Shown piece after piece: positions 4,917-5,383 of a stretch of 5,383 bases of DNA (the stretch's first letter is position 1; each line of letters begins with the position of its first letter). A model generated the notes under the pieces. That model made no database searches, was not told the DNA's origin, and saw only the letters and a program-made list of their open reading frames with translations. The position numbers and the translations under genes are program-made. The stretch is from contig CALCPB010000303.1 of the NCBI GenBank assembly GCA_937897665.1, positions 1-5,383 of the forward strand, in the 5' to 3' direction. The stretch is from an uncultured Halomicronema sp. GTDB lineage: Bacteria > Cyanobacteriota > Cyanobacteriia > Phormidesmidales > Phormidesmidaceae.

Positions 4917-4924
4917 AAAAACAG

Positions 4925-5287
4925 ATGACGCAGAAACGGCTGGTCATTGAAATGGGGATGGGGGTTGATCAGCACGGTCAAGACCCTACGGTGGCAGCTG
5001 CTCGCGCGGTGCGCAATGCGATCGCCCACAACGCACTGCCGGGCGTGTGGGAAGTCGCTGGTTTAGATCATCCCAGCGAGATGTTAGTTGCCGTGCAGGT
5101 GGCTGTCCCCTTTCCCGAAACCGTTAGACAGGATGAGGTCTTGGCGGTTCTACCTTTTGGTCAGAAAACGCTCACTCTAGAGTCGGGGGGCATGGTTGTC
5201 CCAGGCAAGGCGATTCCGGAATTAAATGACAAAAACGACGATATGTATGTGGCGATCGCCGCCGTCACCGTCTCGATTCCTGAGTAA
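4925..5287 (+). CDS. Lin0512 family protein of unknown function
   Basis: The 120-residue product MTQKRLVIEMGMGVDQHGQD... matches the conserved Lin0512 family (named after a Listeria innocua protein), which occurs in many bacteria and has no established function that I know of. The family signature is the N-terminal EMGMGVDQHGQDPTVAAARA (9-28), with conserved Asp15, His17, Gly18, Gln19 and Asp20. A later segment, ESGGMVVPGKAIPEL, is also typical, as is the terminal strand YVAIAAVTVSI. There is no signal peptide or membrane segment, so it is probably cytoplasmic. The length agrees with the family when the ATG at 4925 is used. It follows the membrane protein gene on the same strand by 133 bp; no functional link is evident. 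Confidence 0.85.
   Translation: MTQKRLVIEMGMGVDQHGQDPTVAAARAVRNAIAHNALPGVWEVAGLDHPSEMLVAVQVAVPFPETVRQDEVLAVLPFGQKTLTLESGGMVVPGKAIPELNDKNDDMYVAIAAVTVSIPE
5018..5025. repeat. HIP1 palindrome
   Basis: GCGATCGC in the Lin0512-family gene, within the codons for NAIAH. Confidence 0.9.
5252..5259. repeat. HIP1 palindrome
   Basis: GCGATCGC in the 3' part of the Lin0512-family gene; extended form GGCGATCGCC. Confidence 0.9.
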
Positions 5288-5383
5288 GTGAGGATACCCA
5301 GAAGCCTTCTCATGTATAGCAACGCAGCAAAGTGGCCGCAGTCTTTGCCTCCCCGGACTGGTGACGGCTACTAACGACTCTCG
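5288..5383. other. Right-end sequence without a supported gene
   Basis: Neither strand gives a convincing coding sequence. Visible structure consists of a short palindrome AGAAGCCTTCT (5300-5310) after the Lin0512 gene and a hairpin GCAAAG/CTTTGC (5327-5348, 10-nt loop) without a U tract. An open minus-strand frame ending at 5310 would encode only 23 residues in the window, so a convergent gene entering from the right cannot be excluded. Confidence 0.4.

Noticed and set aside
4835..4924. Extended N-terminus for the Lin0512-family protein
   Set aside because: The extra 30 residues do not fit the family, and the good Shine-Dalgarno serves the ATG at 4925.
5310..5383. Partial minus-strand gene entering from the right
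   Set aside because: Only 23 residues are visible, without a recognisable motif; another frame is open as well, so coding cannot be supported.
1..5383. CRISPR array, tRNA or rRNA genes
   Set aside because: No regularly spaced direct repeats, no cloverleaf with TTCGA-type T arm and no rRNA-like segments were seen.

Overview
The window looks like the edge of a cyanobacterial contig. Seven copies of the HIP1 palindrome GCGATCGC occur in 5.4 kb, where chance predicts about one per 65 kb at even base composition. A psb27 lipoprotein gene points to oxygenic photosynthesis, and the ribosomal, RNA polymerase and TruA proteins have cyanobacterial-type sequences. I cannot name the genus. Bases 1-54 are not genomic: they are an Illumina P5/TruSeq adapter with two differences from the canonical sequence, and they truncate truA.

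The left two thirds is an information-processing operon on the minus strand, read from right to left: promoter (3241-3270), rpmJ (L36), rpsM (S13), rpsK (S11), rpoA (RNA polymerase alpha), rplQ (L17), truA (tRNA pseudouridine synthase, 3' end lost). These genes supply parts of both ribosomal subunits, the core of RNA polymerase and a tRNA modification enzyme. Three of the spacers contain RNA hairpins. The one between rpsM and rpsK, and a tandem pair between rpoA and rplQ, look like intrinsic terminators inside the operon and may act as attenuators that set the ratio of upstream to downstream products.

Upstream of the operon, also on the minus strand, lies psb27, a thylakoid-lumen lipoprotein that assists photosystem II assembly and repair. 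A 15-bp hairpin between psb27 and the rpmJ promoter separates the two units.

To the right of psb27 is a 403-bp stretch with no credible gene. It begins with a terminator-like hairpin facing right. From 4005 to 4272 it holds what appears to be a large structured RNA closed by a GGGGCT/AGCCCC helix, with several internal hairpins and a perfect 9-bp internal helix. It ends exactly at an ATGA that is also the start codon of the next gene. That layout resembles an ORF-less HEARO element (the IscB-associated omega RNA family), which is known to sit directly 5' of ATGA or GTGA. This assignment is an inference and is the most interesting point in the window.

The right end carries two plus-strand genes: a conserved glycine-rich membrane protein of unknown function and a Lin0512-family protein of unknown function. 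The last 96 bases show no gene I can support.
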